DNA of 41,237 nucleotides, taken from Alphaproteobacteria bacterium (GTDB lineage: Bacteria > Pseudomonadota > Alphaproteobacteria > Caulobacterales > Aquidulcibacteraceae). The stretch spans positions 1-41,237 of the forward strand of contig WGOB01000033.1 in assembly GCA_016124255.1 (NCBI GenBank), read 5' to 3'. Position 1 is the stretch's first letter, and each line of letters begins with the position of its first letter. Below, in pieces: positions 33,344-41,133 of the stretch. The notes under the pieces are model-generated. The model saw nothing but the letters and a program-made list of their open reading frames with translations. It made no database searches and was not told the DNA's origin. A program made the translations under genes and the position numbers.

Positions 33344-33359
33344 CGTGACGCGCGTCACG
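33344..33359. promoter_or_regulatory. Perfect 16-nt palindrome, CRP/FNR-type candidate operator
   Basis: CGTGACGCGCGTCACG is self-complementary over all 16 bases and contains GTGA-N6-TCAC, the core of CRP-family sites. It lies 85 bases before the small peptide gene at 33445 and 99 bases before the divergent cupin start at 33244, so it could serve either. Confidence 0.45.
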
Positions 33360-33393
33360 GCGGCCCGGGCGGGTGGGTTCTAGGGTCTGTTCA

Positions 33394-33410
33394 TCGGCGG
33401 TGGCCGCCGA
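33394..33410 (+). promoter_or_regulatory. Small hairpin in the leader of the 30-codon gene
   Basis: TCGGCGG-TGG-CCGCCGA forms a perfect 7-bp stem with a 3-nt loop, 34 bases before the ATG at 33445. It may stabilise the 5' end of a short mRNA; this is inference. Confidence 0.35.
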
Positions 33411-33444
33411 GAGCTGAACCAACCAAGACCTGAAGGAGCTGACC

Positions 33445-33537
33445 ATGACCCGCCTGATGAGCCTGATCGCCGCCGCGTTCGTCATCGCCGCCGTTGCGAT
33501 GCCCGTCCTCGCCCAAGCCGGCAAGATCGTCGCCTAA
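33445..33537 (+). CDS. 30-residue secreted-peptide gene (signal sequence with short remainder)
   Basis: The frame encodes MTRLMSLIAAAFVIAAVAM followed by PVLAQAGKIVA. It has a positively charged start, a hydrophobic core and a likely signal peptidase I site after AQA, which would leave only GKIVA. GAAGGAGCTGACC before the ATG is a strong ribosome-binding site. A strong intrinsic terminator follows 41 bases after the stop, and a CRP-like palindrome lies upstream, so the unit looks like a complete short gene. The product could be a small membrane peptide or an exported pentapeptide. I know no named family. Confidence 0.6.
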   Translation: MTRLMSLIAAAFVIAAVAMPVLAQAGKIVA

Positions 33538-33577
33538 TCAGCCGCCGGCCAAACCGGACACAAACGGCCCAAGCGAA

Positions 33578-33616
33578 AAGGGCGCGGAGAGAGATCTCCG
33601 CGCCCTTCGGCTTTTC
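33578..33616 (+). terminator. Strong bidirectional intrinsic terminator
   Basis: AAGGGCGCGGAGA-GAGA-TCTCCGCGCCCTT is a perfect 13-bp stem with a GAGA loop, followed on the plus strand by CGGCTTTT. On the minus strand the same stem is followed by TTCGCTT. It ends both the 30-codon gene (plus) and ssb (minus), which converge here. Confidence 0.88.
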
Positions 33617-33631
33617 CGCCCTGCCGGCCGA

Positions 33632-34114
33632 TCAGAACGGGATCTCGTCGTCCAGATCGGCCGAGAAATTCTCTTTCGGCCCCTCGCCGACGCGCTTGCG
33701 GCCGGACGGGGCGAAGGACCCGCCGCCCTCGTCATCGTACGAGCGGTCCCCGCCGCCGTCGCTGCGGCCGTCGAGCATGGTCAGCTCGCCTCGGTAGCGC
33801 TGGAGAACGACCTCGGTGGTGTACTTTTCCGCGCCCTGCTGATCGGTCCATTTGCGGGTCTGCAGCTGGCCTTCAAGATATACTTTCGAGCCTTTGCGCA
33901 GATATTGCTCAGCCACTTTCGCCAGCTGCTCGTTGAAAATGACGACGTTGTGCCACTCGGTGCGTTCGCGGCGCTCGCCTGAGGCCTTGTCGCGCCAGGT
34001 ATCGCTGGTGGCGATGCGCAGATTGACCACGGGCTCGCCGCTGTTGAGCCGGCGCACTTCGGGATCGCGCCCGAGATTGCCGATCAAGATGACCTTGTTG
34101 ATGCTGCCAGCCAT
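33632..34114 (-). CDS. ssb: Single-stranded DNA-binding protein
   Basis: Coats ssDNA and recruits repair and replication proteins. The 160-residue protein has the OB fold from [19 protein letters not shown] to [13 protein letters not shown] Gly/Asp-rich linker follows, then the acidic tip DLDDEIPF that docks partner proteins. Length is normal. It is transcribed away from the SOS box at 34288-34302; in alphaproteobacteria ssb and uvrA are commonly divergent around a LexA site. Confidence 0.97.
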   Translation of the reverse strand: MAGSINKVILIGNLGRDPEVRRLNSGEPVVNLRIATSDTWRDKASGERRERTEWHNVVIFNEQLAKVAEQYLRKGSKVYLEGQLQTRKWTDQQGAEKYTTEVVLQRYRGELTMLDGRSDGGGDRSYDDEGGGSFAPSGRKRVGEGPKENFSADLDDEIPF

Positions 34115-34136
34115 TGTCCTGCGCTCCAGTTACGAT

Positions 34137-34154
34137 GCCCCGCTTCGGCGGGGC
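34137..34154 (-). promoter_or_regulatory. Hairpin in the ssb leader
   Basis: GCCCCGC-TTCG-GCGGGGC is a perfect 7-bp GC stem with a TTCG/CGAA loop, ending 23 bases upstream of the ssb ATG on the minus strand. It may influence ssb mRNA translation or stability. Confidence 0.4.
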
Positions 34155-34287
34155 GTGGGGGTCCGCTGCGCCAGGGGCGGCGCGCGAGGGGAAAAGTCCG
34201 TGACGAATTCGCCGCAAAGGGCAAGTTCCGGCCGTTCTCGGCCCCGTATTCGTCGGAAGTGTTGCACGATTGCGGCGGCGAAAGTTT

Positions 34288-34302
34288 GTTCTTATTATGT
34301 TC
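34288..34302. promoter_or_regulatory. LexA/SOS box, alphaproteobacterial type (GTTC-N7-GTTC)
   Basis: GTTCTTATTATGTTC matches the direct-repeat SOS box of alphaproteobacteria exactly. It sits in the divergent region between ssb (start 34114, minus) and the membrane-protein gene (34373) that precedes uvrA (34890). Both flanking operons include classic SOS genes, which supports the call. The box is AT-rich against a GC-rich background. Confidence 0.85.
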
Positions 34303-34372
34303 TCATACGCTGACGCGGCGTTCAAGGTTAAAATTCAGGGAGGTGCGGCGCACATGCCCCCGGCGAGCGGAA

Positions 34373-34804
34373 ATGGTCTTGGGCACGGTCATGCATCGGA
34401 CGGGGTTCTTCCCCTATCTCGCCGTCGCGATCGGCGGCGGGCTGGCGGCGTACGGCGTCCACCGCGCCGCCGACCAGGTCTACGGCTACCATGCGAGCGT
34501 CGTGGCGCCGCTGGTGTTCTATCTGGCGCTGCAGATGGCGTTCGCCGCTTGGTGGCGGCTGCGGCGCGCGCCGCACGCCCGCGTGGCGCCGGGGGTGATC
34601 TACGCGCTTGCCGTTACCGTTGCGGCGATCCCTTGCGCGCTGCTCGGCGTGCTCGGCGCTCAGTTCGGGCTACGTGCGGAATCGCCGGAGCAGCCGCTCA
34701 TCGTGCCGTTTATGCTCGAGGTCGGCGGCTTCATGATCGCGTTCTCGATCCCGATGGCGCCGATCTCCTGGATCATCTGGCAGACGGCGGCGACGCGGCG
34801 CTGA
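34373..34804 (+). CDS. Small integral membrane protein of unknown function, upstream of uvrA
   Basis: The 143-residue protein has four predicted membrane segments: [59 protein letters not shown] and [21 protein letters not shown]. Basic loops (RLRRAPHAR) lie between. I recognise no family. The start is uncertain: ATG 34373 has a weak GAGCGG, ATG 34391 begins [10 protein letters not shown] just before the first helix. The gene starts 71 bases after the SOS box and ends 85 bases before uvrA, so it is likely transcribed with uvrA under LexA. Confidence 0.72.
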   Translation: MVLGTVMHRTGFFPYLAVAIGGGLAAYGVHRAADQVYGYHASVVAPLVFYLALQMAFAAWWRLRRAPHARVAPGVIYALAVTVAAIPCALLGVLGAQFGLRAESPEQPLIVPFMLEVGGFMIAFSIPMAPISWIIWQTAATRR

Positions 34805-34889
34805 CGCTTGGCTTGCGCCCCCGCGGGCCGCGCCCAACATTGAAGCGCGGCGACTATGCGCCGCGAATCACCCTCCTCCCGGAGTTCGA

Positions 34890-37820
34890 ATGTCCGACGG
34901 CCTGACCCATATCCGCGTGCGCGGCGCCCGGGAGCACAATCTCAAGGGCGTTTCCGTCGACATTCCGCGCGGCGAACTTGTGGTGATTACGGGGCTTTCG
35001 GGCTCGGGCAAATCCTCGCTGGCGTTCGACACGATTTATGCTGAAGGCCAGCGGCGGTACGTGGAGAGCCTTTCGGCGTACGCACGCCAGTTCCTCGAAC
35101 TGATGCAGAAGCCGGACGTCGATTCCATCGAAGGCCTCTCGCCGGCGATCTCGATCGAGCAGAAGACGACGTCGCGCAATCCGCGCTCGACCGTCGGCAC
35201 CGTCACCGAGATCTACGATTATATGCGCCTTTTGTGGGCGCGGGTGGGCGTGCCTTATTCGCCGGCGACCGGCAAGCCGATCGAAGCGATGCAGGTCTCG
35301 CAGATGGTGGACCGGGTGATGGAAATCACCGCGGGCGCGCGACTCTATCTGCTGGCGCCGATCGTGCGCGACCGCAAAGGCGAATACCGCAAGGAACTTG
35401 GGGAGCTTTTGAAGAAGGGCTACCAGCGCGCCAAGATCGACGGCGCGTTCTACGAACTGGAGCAGCCCCCCACGCTCGACAAGAAGTTCAAACACGACAT
35501 CGATGTCGTCGTCGACCGGATCGTCGTGAAGGCCGGGATCGAAACACGGCTGGCGGATTCTATCGAACAATGCCTGCGGCTGGCGGACGGCATCTGCATC
35601 ATCGAGTACGCGGACGGGGGCGAACGCATCGTGCTTTCGTCCAAGTTCGCGTGCCCCGTCTCCGGCTTCACCATCCCGGAGATCGAGCCGCGGCTGTTCT
35701 CCTTCAACAATCCCGCAGGCGCGTGCCCGACGTGCGACGGGCTCGGCCAACAGCTGAAGTTCGACGCCGACCTCATCATCCCCGAGAAGGACAAGTCGCT
35801 GCAGGACGGCGCGGTCGCGCCGTGGGCGCGCGGCCCCTCGCCGCTTTACACGCAAACGCTCCAGGCGCTGATGCGGCACTTCAAGACCAAAATGCAAACG
35901 CCGTGGCGCGAGTTGCCGAAGGCGGCGCGCGAGGGGGTGCTCTACGGCGTGAAGGACCCAATCAAGTTCGTCTATGACGACGGCCTGCGGCGCTACGAGA
36001 CGACCAAGCCGTTCGAAGGCGTGATCCCGAACCTGGAGCGGCGCTGGAAAGAGACGGACTCGCAATGGGTGCGCGAGGAATTGGGCCGCTATCAGAGCGA
36101 AGCGCCGTGCCCCGTGTGCGAAGGCCGGCGGCTGCGGCCCGAGGCGCTTGCGGTGAAGGTCGACGGCGCGGACATCTCCAAGGCGTCGCTGATGTCGATC
36201 CGCGAAGCGCGCGACTGGTTCGGCGGCGTCGACAAGACGCTCACCAAACAGCAGCGCGAGATTGCGGCGCGCATCCTGAAAGAGATCAACGACCGCCTGC
36301 GCTTCCTGGTCGATGTCGGGCTTGAGTATCTGTCGCTCTCGCGCGCGTCGGGCACGCTGTCGGGCGGGGAGAGCCAGCGCATCCGCCTCGCCTCGCAGAT
36401 CGGCTCGGGGCTGACGGGCGTGCTCTATGTGCTCGACGAGCCGTCGATCGGGCTGCATCAGCGGGACAATTCGCGGCTCCTGGAGACGCTGCAGCGGCTG
36501 CGCGATCTCGGCAACACGGTGCTCGTGGTGGAGCATGACGAAGAAGCGATCCTGACGGCGGACCATGTGATCGATATGGGACCAGCGGCAGGCATTCATG
36601 GCGGCCAGGTGATCGCGCAGGGCAAGCCGGCCGACATCGAGACATCGAAGGACAGCCTAACCGGCGCCTATCTCACCGGGCGACGTGAAATCCCGATCCC
36701 GGAAAAGCGTCGCTGGACGACGAAGACCAAGTCACTGAAGCTGATCGGCGCGACGGGAAACAATCTGCAGGATGTCACGGCGGAGATTCCCATCGGCACG
36801 TTCTGCTGCATCACGGGCGTTTCCGGGGGCGGCAAATCCACGCTGACGATCGAAACGCTCTACAAGGCGGCGGCGCGCCGCCTCAACGGCGCCAACGAGA
36901 ATCCGGCGCCCTACGAGACGATCGAGGGCCTGGAATTTTTCGACAAGGTGATCGACATCGATCAATCGCCGATCGGGCGCACGCCGCGCTCGAACCCTGC
37001 GACCTACACCGGCGCGTTCACGCCGATCCGGGACTGGTTCGCGGCGCTGCCGGAAGCAAAGGCGCGCGGCTACGGGCCGGGGCGGTTTTCGTTCAACGTC
37101 AAGGGCGGGCGGTGTGAGGCGTGCCAGGGCGACGGCGTCATCAAGATCGAGATGCACTTCCTGCCGGACGTCTACGTCACCTGCGATACGTGCAAGGGCA
37201 AACGCTACAATCGCGAGACGCTGGAGATCCTGTTCAAGGGCAAATCGATCGCCGACGTTCTCGACATGACGGTGGAGGAAGCGGCTCAACTCTTCCACGC
37301 GGTGCCGAGCATTCGCGACAAGCTGGAGACGCTGGCGCGCGTGGGTTTGGGCTATGTTCATGTCGGTCAGCAGGCGACGACGCTGTCGGGCGGGGAAGCG
37401 CAGCGGGTGAAGCTCTCCAAGGAGCTTTCCAAGCGCGCGACTGGGCGAACGCTCTACATCCTCGACGAGCCGACGACTGGGCTTCACTTTGAAGACGTGC
37501 GCAAACTGCTCGACGTGCTGCATGAGCTTGTCGACAACGGCAACACGGTCGTTGTGATCGAGCACAATCTGGATGTGATCAAGACCAGCGATTGGATCAT
37601 CGATCTCGGGCCCGAAGGCGGCGACGGCGGGGGCAAGATCGTCGCCGCCGGGACGCCGGAGGACGTGGCGAAGGTCAAAGCGAGCCACACCGGGCGCTAT
37701 CTTGCGCAATCGCTCAAAAAGCACGCCGAGCGCGCGGCGAAAGTGCAACCGTTGCCGACCGCCGCTGCGAAGAAGGCGCCAGCGAAGACCGCGCGCAAGA
37801 ACGGGCGCAAGCGGGCGTGA
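34890..37820 (+). CDS. uvrA: Excinuclease ABC subunit UvrA
   Basis: Damage-recognition ATPase of nucleotide excision repair. The 976-residue protein has two ABC modules: Walker [10 protein letters not shown] (about 33-41) and GVSGGGKST (about 651), signatures [12 protein letters not shown] and [12 protein letters not shown], Walker [11 protein letters not shown] and [10 protein letters not shown]. The second zinc module is intact (CEACQGDG ... [10 protein letters not shown]). In the first, CPVSGF replaces the E. coli CPICGY, so one Cys is Ser while the second pair (CPTCDG) remains. A Lys/Ala-rich tail ([19 protein letters not shown]) ends the protein. ATG 34890 follows CCCGGAGTTCGA. Confidence 0.97.
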   Translation: MSDGLTHIRVRGAREHNLKGVSVDIPRGELVVITGLSGSGKSSLAFDTIYAEGQRRYVESLSAYARQFLELMQKPDVDSIEGLSPAISIEQKTTSRNPRSTVGTVTEIYDYMRLLWARVGVPYSPATGKPIEAMQVSQMVDRVMEITAGARLYLLAPIVRDRKGEYRKELGELLKKGYQRAKIDGAFYELEQPPTLDKKFKHDIDVVVDRIVVKAGIETRLADSIEQCLRLADGICIIEYADGGERIVLSSKFACPVSGFTIPEIEPRLFSFNNPAGACPTCDGLGQQLKFDADLIIPEKDKSLQDGAVAPWARGPSPLYTQTLQALMRHFKTKMQTPWRELPKAAREGVLYGVKDPIKFVYDDGLRRYETTKPFEGVIPNLERRWKETDSQWVREELGRYQSEAPCPVCEGRRLRPEALAVKVDGADISKASLMSIREARDWFGGVDKTLTKQQREIAARILKEINDRLRFLVDVGLEYLSLSRASGTLSGGESQRIRLASQIGSGLTGVLYVLDEPSIGLHQRDNSRLLETLQRLRDLGNTVLVVEHDEEAILTADHVIDMGPAAGIHGGQVIAQGKPADIETSKDSLTGAYLTGRREIPIPEKRRWTTKTKSLKLIGATGNNLQDVTAEIPIGTFCCITGVSGGGKSTLTIETLYKAAARRLNGANENPAPYETIEGLEFFDKVIDIDQSPIGRTPRSNPATYTGAFTPIRDWFAALPEAKARGYGPGRFSFNVKGGRCEACQGDGVIKIEMHFLPDVYVTCDTCKGKRYNRETLEILFKGKSIADVLDMTVEEAAQLFHAVPSIRDKLETLARVGLGYVHVGQQATTLSGGEAQRVKLSKELSKRATGRTLYILDEPTTGLHFEDVRKLLDVLHELVDNGNTVVVIEHNLDVIKTSDWIIDLGPEGGDGGGKIVAAGTPEDVAKVKASHTGRYLAQSLKKHAERAAKVQPLPTAAAKKAPAKTARKNGRKRA

Positions 37821-37822
37821 AC

Positions 37823-38098
37823 ATGCACCCTGATGTCGCCGCCGCGTTTCGCAGCGCCCCACCCGAGGCGCGGGCGCAGCTGCAGCAGCTCAGGACCCTG
37901 ATTTTGGAGACCGCGGCGGAGCATCAACTCGGCGACGTCGAGGAGACACTGAAATGGGGCGAGCCCGCCTATCGCTGCGATCCAACGGGAGACGTCGCTT
38001 GTTCTGAAATCGGTCGCTGCGCGGTTCAGCCTTCGAGCACGCGCTCAAGCGCGTCCTGCACACAGGCGTCGGTCTCCAGCACTTCGACGCCGCGATGA
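37823..38098 (+). pseudogene. DUF1801 protein, truncated after about 52 residues
   Basis: The first part (MHPDVAAAFRSAPPEARAQL, QLRTLILETAAEH, VEETLKWGEPAYR) is a convincing DUF1801 N-terminus. After AYR the frame continues CDPTGDVACSEIGRC and a Ser/Thr-rich stretch that is antisense to the gene at 38026-38556. The second half of the domain (normally beginning with a KSGT-like block) is missing. A rearrangement joint near 37980 is likely. The ATG is two bases after the uvrA stop, so it would still be translated after uvrA. Confidence 0.6.
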
Positions 38099-38556
38099 AT
38101 CAACACCGCGTTCTCCTGCTCAGTCGGCAGTTCAAAGCCGGCCGCAGCGAGCGCAAGGTCGCCGCCGTCGGACATCGCCAGAGTGGGAATGCGCGCGCGG
38201 ACGGCATGGCGCACGGCAGCGTCAATCTGGGCGCGCTCCTGCTGGCTCGGCCTGTGGTCGCTGCCGGTGACGATGAGCGCGCAGACGCCCTCCGCAGGCC
38301 AGCCGCGCGAACGTGAATCGCCGGCGATCACGGGGAGGCACGACACCGCGCGCGTCGCCGCCTCCGCCTCCAGGCGGCGGTAGTCATCGACGCGCATCCC
38401 GCGCCGCAGCACCACCGCGACCGTTCGGCGCCCGTCGTCACCGGCATTTCGACCGCGACGAACGCGCGGCGCCAGAAAGCGTGATGCGGCCGGCGCCGCA
38501 GCGAGGTGGGATGGGAGAGATGGATGATGCGCGGCATCCGCGCCTGCAACGGGCAT
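38026..38556 (-). CDS. Hypothetical protein, no recognised domain
   Basis: The 176-residue frame encodes a plausible globular part from about residue 42: RRTVAVVLRRGMRVDDYRRL, CLPVIAGDSRSRGWPAEGV, CALIVTGSDHRPSQQERAQI and AVRHAVRARIPTLAMSDGG. The first 40 residues are low-complexity Ala/Arg/His and may be non-coding; ATG or GTG starts further in are possible. It overlaps the broken DUF1801 frame at its 3' end. It may have arrived with the rearrangement that broke DUF1801. I cannot assign a function. Confidence 0.5.
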   Translation of the reverse strand: MPVAGADAAHHPSLPSHLAAAPAASRFLAPRVRRGRNAGDDGRRTVAVVLRRGMRVDDYRRLEAEAATRAVSCLPVIAGDSRSRGWPAEGVCALIVTGSDHRPSQQERAQIDAAVRHAVRARIPTLAMSDGGDLALAAAGFELPTEQENAVLIHRGVEVLETDACVQDALERVLEG

Positions 38557-38831
38557 GTATTCGATCCTTGATTTGTAAGATCGATGCGCCGGCGCTCAAA
38601 TTCAGAACGCACAAAGGCTGTATTCCGCCGCAAGCGGATTGATATCGATCTGAGCTAAGTAATAATGTTATTTTACCACTGCATTTGGAATTTTTCAAGT
38701 TGGCGGGAGATTGCTCGGTTTCATCGAGACGGCCGACTCGAATATTTTTCCGTGCCGTACCGTTTATTCCCACGCAAAGAATTCGTGAGCCGCGGGGGCG
38801 GCCGAGCTAGTCTTTCACGACGGAGAACGAG
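38557..38831. other. AT-rich intergenic stretch, no gene seen
   Basis: This 275-base gap is clearly richer in A/T than the rest of the window, especially 38640-38770 (for example TAAGTAATAATGTTATTTTA). I find no credible reading frame, tRNA or clear hairpin. It may hold promoters for the genes on either side or be a scar of transferred DNA. Confidence 0.6.
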
Positions 38832-39443
38832 ATGAAGCTCTACGGCGAAGCCATGCCTGCGCCCAATCCGCGCCGTGTCCGGATGTTCCTGGCCGAGAAG
38901 GGCGTCGCCCTGCCCGAGATTCAGGTGAGCCTGCGCAAGGGCGAGCACAAATCGGCGGAGCACCGCGCGCGCAACTCGCTGGGGCAGGTGCCGACGCTGG
39001 AGCTCGATGACGGGACCTGCATATCGGAGACGATCTCCATCTGCCGGTACCTGGAAGCGCTTCACCCGGCTCCGCCGCTGTTCGGGCGGACGCCGCTCGA
39101 ACATGCGCACATCGACATGTGGGTGCGGCGCGTCGAGTTTCAGATCATGACGCCGGTCGGGATGTTTTGGCGACACGCGCATCCGCTGACAGCAGCGCTG
39201 CTGACGCAATACAAAGAGTTCGGCGAGAGCAATCGCGCGCTCTATGCGCGCGGGATCGCCTGGCTCGATCGCGAACTCAACGGCCGCGACTGGGTGGCCG
39301 GCGACGCCTACACCATCGCGGACATCGCGCTGCTGACGACCGTCGATTTCGCGACCTTCACCGGGCTCGATCTTCCAGAAGACGCATCCAACGTCGCCGC
39401 ATGGCGCGCGCGCGCTTCGGCCCGCCCAAGCGCGGGGGCTTAA
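38832..39443 (+). CDS. Glutathione S-transferase family protein
   Basis: Cytosolic enzyme of the GST superfamily, likely conjugating or reducing with glutathione. The 203-residue protein has an N-terminal thioredoxin-like domain (MKLYGEAMPAPNPRRVRMFL, then SLGQVPTLELDDGTCISETI with the cis-Pro and the glutathione-contacting SETI, and ICRYLE). The helical C-terminal domain includes the N-capping box VAGDAYTIADIAL. Substrate unknown. GAGAACGAG precedes ATG 38832. Three bases separate its stop from the next gene, so the two probably form one transcript. Confidence 0.92.
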   Translation: MKLYGEAMPAPNPRRVRMFLAEKGVALPEIQVSLRKGEHKSAEHRARNSLGQVPTLELDDGTCISETISICRYLEALHPAPPLFGRTPLEHAHIDMWVRRVEFQIMTPVGMFWRHAHPLTAALLTQYKEFGESNRALYARGIAWLDRELNGRDWVAGDAYTIADIALLTTVDFATFTGLDLPEDASNVAAWRARASARPSAGA

Positions 39444-39446
39444 TCG

Positions 39447-39968
39447 ATGAGAATTCTAGGCTTCGTCGTCGTCGCCACCGCTCTTTGGATCAGCCCCGCA
39501 CGCGCGGAATCGCATCTCGATCCGCTCGCGTTCCTGCACGGCTGCTGGAACGGCGCTTTCGCCGGCGTTTCCGCGCTGCGGGACGAACGCTGCTTCACGC
39601 CGATGAACAATGGCGCGCAAGTGCGCGACGTACACACGGTTGTCGGCTCATCCTATGGCGGCGAGACGATCTACGCCTGGGACGGCGAGCAGCAGCGGAT
39701 CGTGGCGATCTATTACGCCAATGACGGCGGCCTTATGCATGCCAGCGTCCGTCCGACAGCGGACGGATTGGAATTCCCCGACGCCCGCCATGTCGGCGCC
39801 GACGGCCGCGTGATCCAGCTGCGCTCGCGCTGGACGCGCCTTGCCGAAGACCGCTTCCGCGTCATCAGCGAACGAATGCTCGACGGCGCGTGGGCCCCGT
39901 TCTCGGACATCGAGTATGTGCGCGCGGACGCCGATCGGGCTGATCCAGTGACGCCGTCGTCGCCTTAG
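39447..39968 (+). CDS. Secreted protein of unknown function
   Basis: The 173-residue protein has a signal peptide (MRILGFVVVATALWISPARA) cleaved after ARA. A globular domain follows, starting LDPLAFLHGCWNGAF and continuing DERCFTPMNNGAQVRDVHTV and IYAWDGEQQRIVAIYYANDG. The WxG start and beta-rich pattern resemble lipocalin/calycin-like domains seen in secreted alphaproteobacterial proteins, but I cannot name the family. Two Cys may pair. The stop TAG overlaps the TAA of the convergent DUF1993 gene (four-base overlap at 39965-39968). Confidence 0.8.
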   Translation: MRILGFVVVATALWISPARAESHLDPLAFLHGCWNGAFAGVSALRDERCFTPMNNGAQVRDVHTVVGSSYGGETIYAWDGEQQRIVAIYYANDGGLMHASVRPTADGLEFPDARHVGADGRVIQLRSRWTRLAEDRFRVISERMLDGAWAPFSDIEYVRADADRADPVTPSSP

Positions 39969-40498
39969 GCGGCAGCGCCGGTCTTCACCGCATAGCCGAC
40001 GTGGGCCAGGTAATCCTGCTTGCCGATCTGCGCGCCTTCGTGGCGCAGGATGTCGTACGCCGTCACCACGTGGAAATAGAAGTGGCCGAAGGCCCAATCG
40101 CGCAGATAGTCGAGGCCGTTGGCCTCGAAGCGCATCTCCCCGAACAACGGGAACGCGATCGTGCGCGTTTCGGCGCCGGCGTACATCTCGGGGGTGGCTT
40201 CGTTGACATAGGCGATGGTCTTGGCGATCCGGGCCTTCAGCGCCTCCATCGTGGTTTCGTTGTCCTCGAAGACGGGCGGGGTGCGGCCCGTGAGCCGCGC
40301 GGTCGCGCCCTTGGCGTGGTCGGTTGCGATCTGCACCTGCTTCACCAGCGGGAACATGTCGGGCGCGAGCTGCGCCTGAAGCAGCGCGTCGGGCTCGCCG
40401 CCGCGGCTACGGATTTCGGCTGCGGCCTTGTCGAGGATGGCGGACAGGCTTGTCAGCATGGGCGCGAACGTGCCGCTCGCAATCGCGTGAAGGATCAT
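39965..40498 (-). CDS. DUF1993 domain protein
   Basis: The 177-residue helical protein begins MILHAIASGTFAPMLTSLSA and contains QLAPDMFPLVKQVQIATDHAKGATARLTG and YLRDWAFGHFYFHVVTAYDILRH, the hallmarks of DUF1993, a DinB-like four-helix family. His residues in TDHAKG, FGHFYFHV and ILRHEG could form a metal site. CGGAGACGCAAG before ATG 40498 is a good ribosome-binding site. Function in the family is not established. Confidence 0.88.
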   Translation of the reverse strand: MILHAIASGTFAPMLTSLSAILDKAAAEIRSRGGEPDALLQAQLAPDMFPLVKQVQIATDHAKGATARLTGRTPPVFEDNETTMEALKARIAKTIAYVNEATPEMYAGAETRTIAFPLFGEMRFEANGLDYLRDWAFGHFYFHVVTAYDILRHEGAQIGKQDYLAHVGYAVKTGAAA

Positions 40499-40596
40499 CT
40501 TGCGTCTCCGTGTCCGGGTGGTCGCGTGGGGCATGCCTGAGCTGCGGGCTGACGTCCAGGCTTCGCAAAGCCGCGGCGCTTTGCTAAGCGGCGATC

Positions 40597-41133
40597 GTGA
40601 CATCCCGCCGCAAAACCTTGCCTGCCGTCGTCGCGGTCGCCGCGCTTGCGCTCTCGGCATGCGGCGGGGGCGATCGTGAGAGCGCCGAAGCGACGAGCGA
40701 CGCGCATCCGGTGGGCGCGCTGCTGGGGGACGGGGCCTGCTACGCCGCCGCCTACGGCGCTGCACACCTCGACGCCCATCCGGATCAGACGCTCACTGCG
40801 TTTTCTCTGCAGCAGGCCGCAGAGGACATTCGCACGCTCGACAATGACGAGACGCGCCACGCCAGCTTCACCTTCCGGATGAAAGGCGACGGGGACCTCT
40901 ATACCGGGATCGCGGGGTGCGATGCGGGGTATCCGGATTCCACCTGTTATGTCGAAGGCGACGGGGGCGAGTTTCGCATCCGCCCCCAACCGAACAACGA
41001 TCTCGCGGTCGAGATCACCCGGCTCGAAGTCGAGGGCCCGTCACGGATCTCGCCAAACCTGTACGACGCGCCCGGAAACCGGGCCTTCACGCTTTCCCGA
41101 ACAGAAGCCGAAGAGCCCTGCTCAGGCCCCTAG
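40597..41133 (+). CDS. Predicted lipoprotein of unknown function
   Basis: GTG at 40597 starts a 178-residue protein with a lipoprotein signal, VVAVAALALSACGGG, Cys at about 22. The mature part has four further Cys (GACYAAA, AGCDAGY, STCYVEG, EEPCSGP) that could form two disulphides, a beta-rich middle (ASFTFRMKGDGDLYTGIAG, EFRIRPQPNNDLAVEITRLE), and no domain I recognise. Divergent from DUF1993. The stop TAG (41131-41133) is supplied by the CTAGAGCA that begins the palindromic repeat. Confidence 0.75.
   Translation: MTSRRKTLPAVVAVAALALSACGGGDRESAEATSDAHPVGALLGDGACYAAAYGAAHLDAHPDQTLTAFSLQQAAEDIRTLDNDETRHASFTFRMKGDGDLYTGIAGCDAGYPDSTCYVEGDGGEFRIRPQPNNDLAVEITRLEVEGPSRISPNLYDAPGNRAFTLSRTEAEEPCSGP

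Noticed and set aside
34354-34905. Alternative frame from ATG 34354 with a better GGGAGG site
   Set aside because: The encoded sequence is Arg/Gly-rich shadow, whereas the other frame gives four clean membrane helices.
34854-36599. A 581-codon minus-strand frame opposite uvrA
   Set aside because: Antisense shadow; UvrA motifs are continuous on the plus strand.
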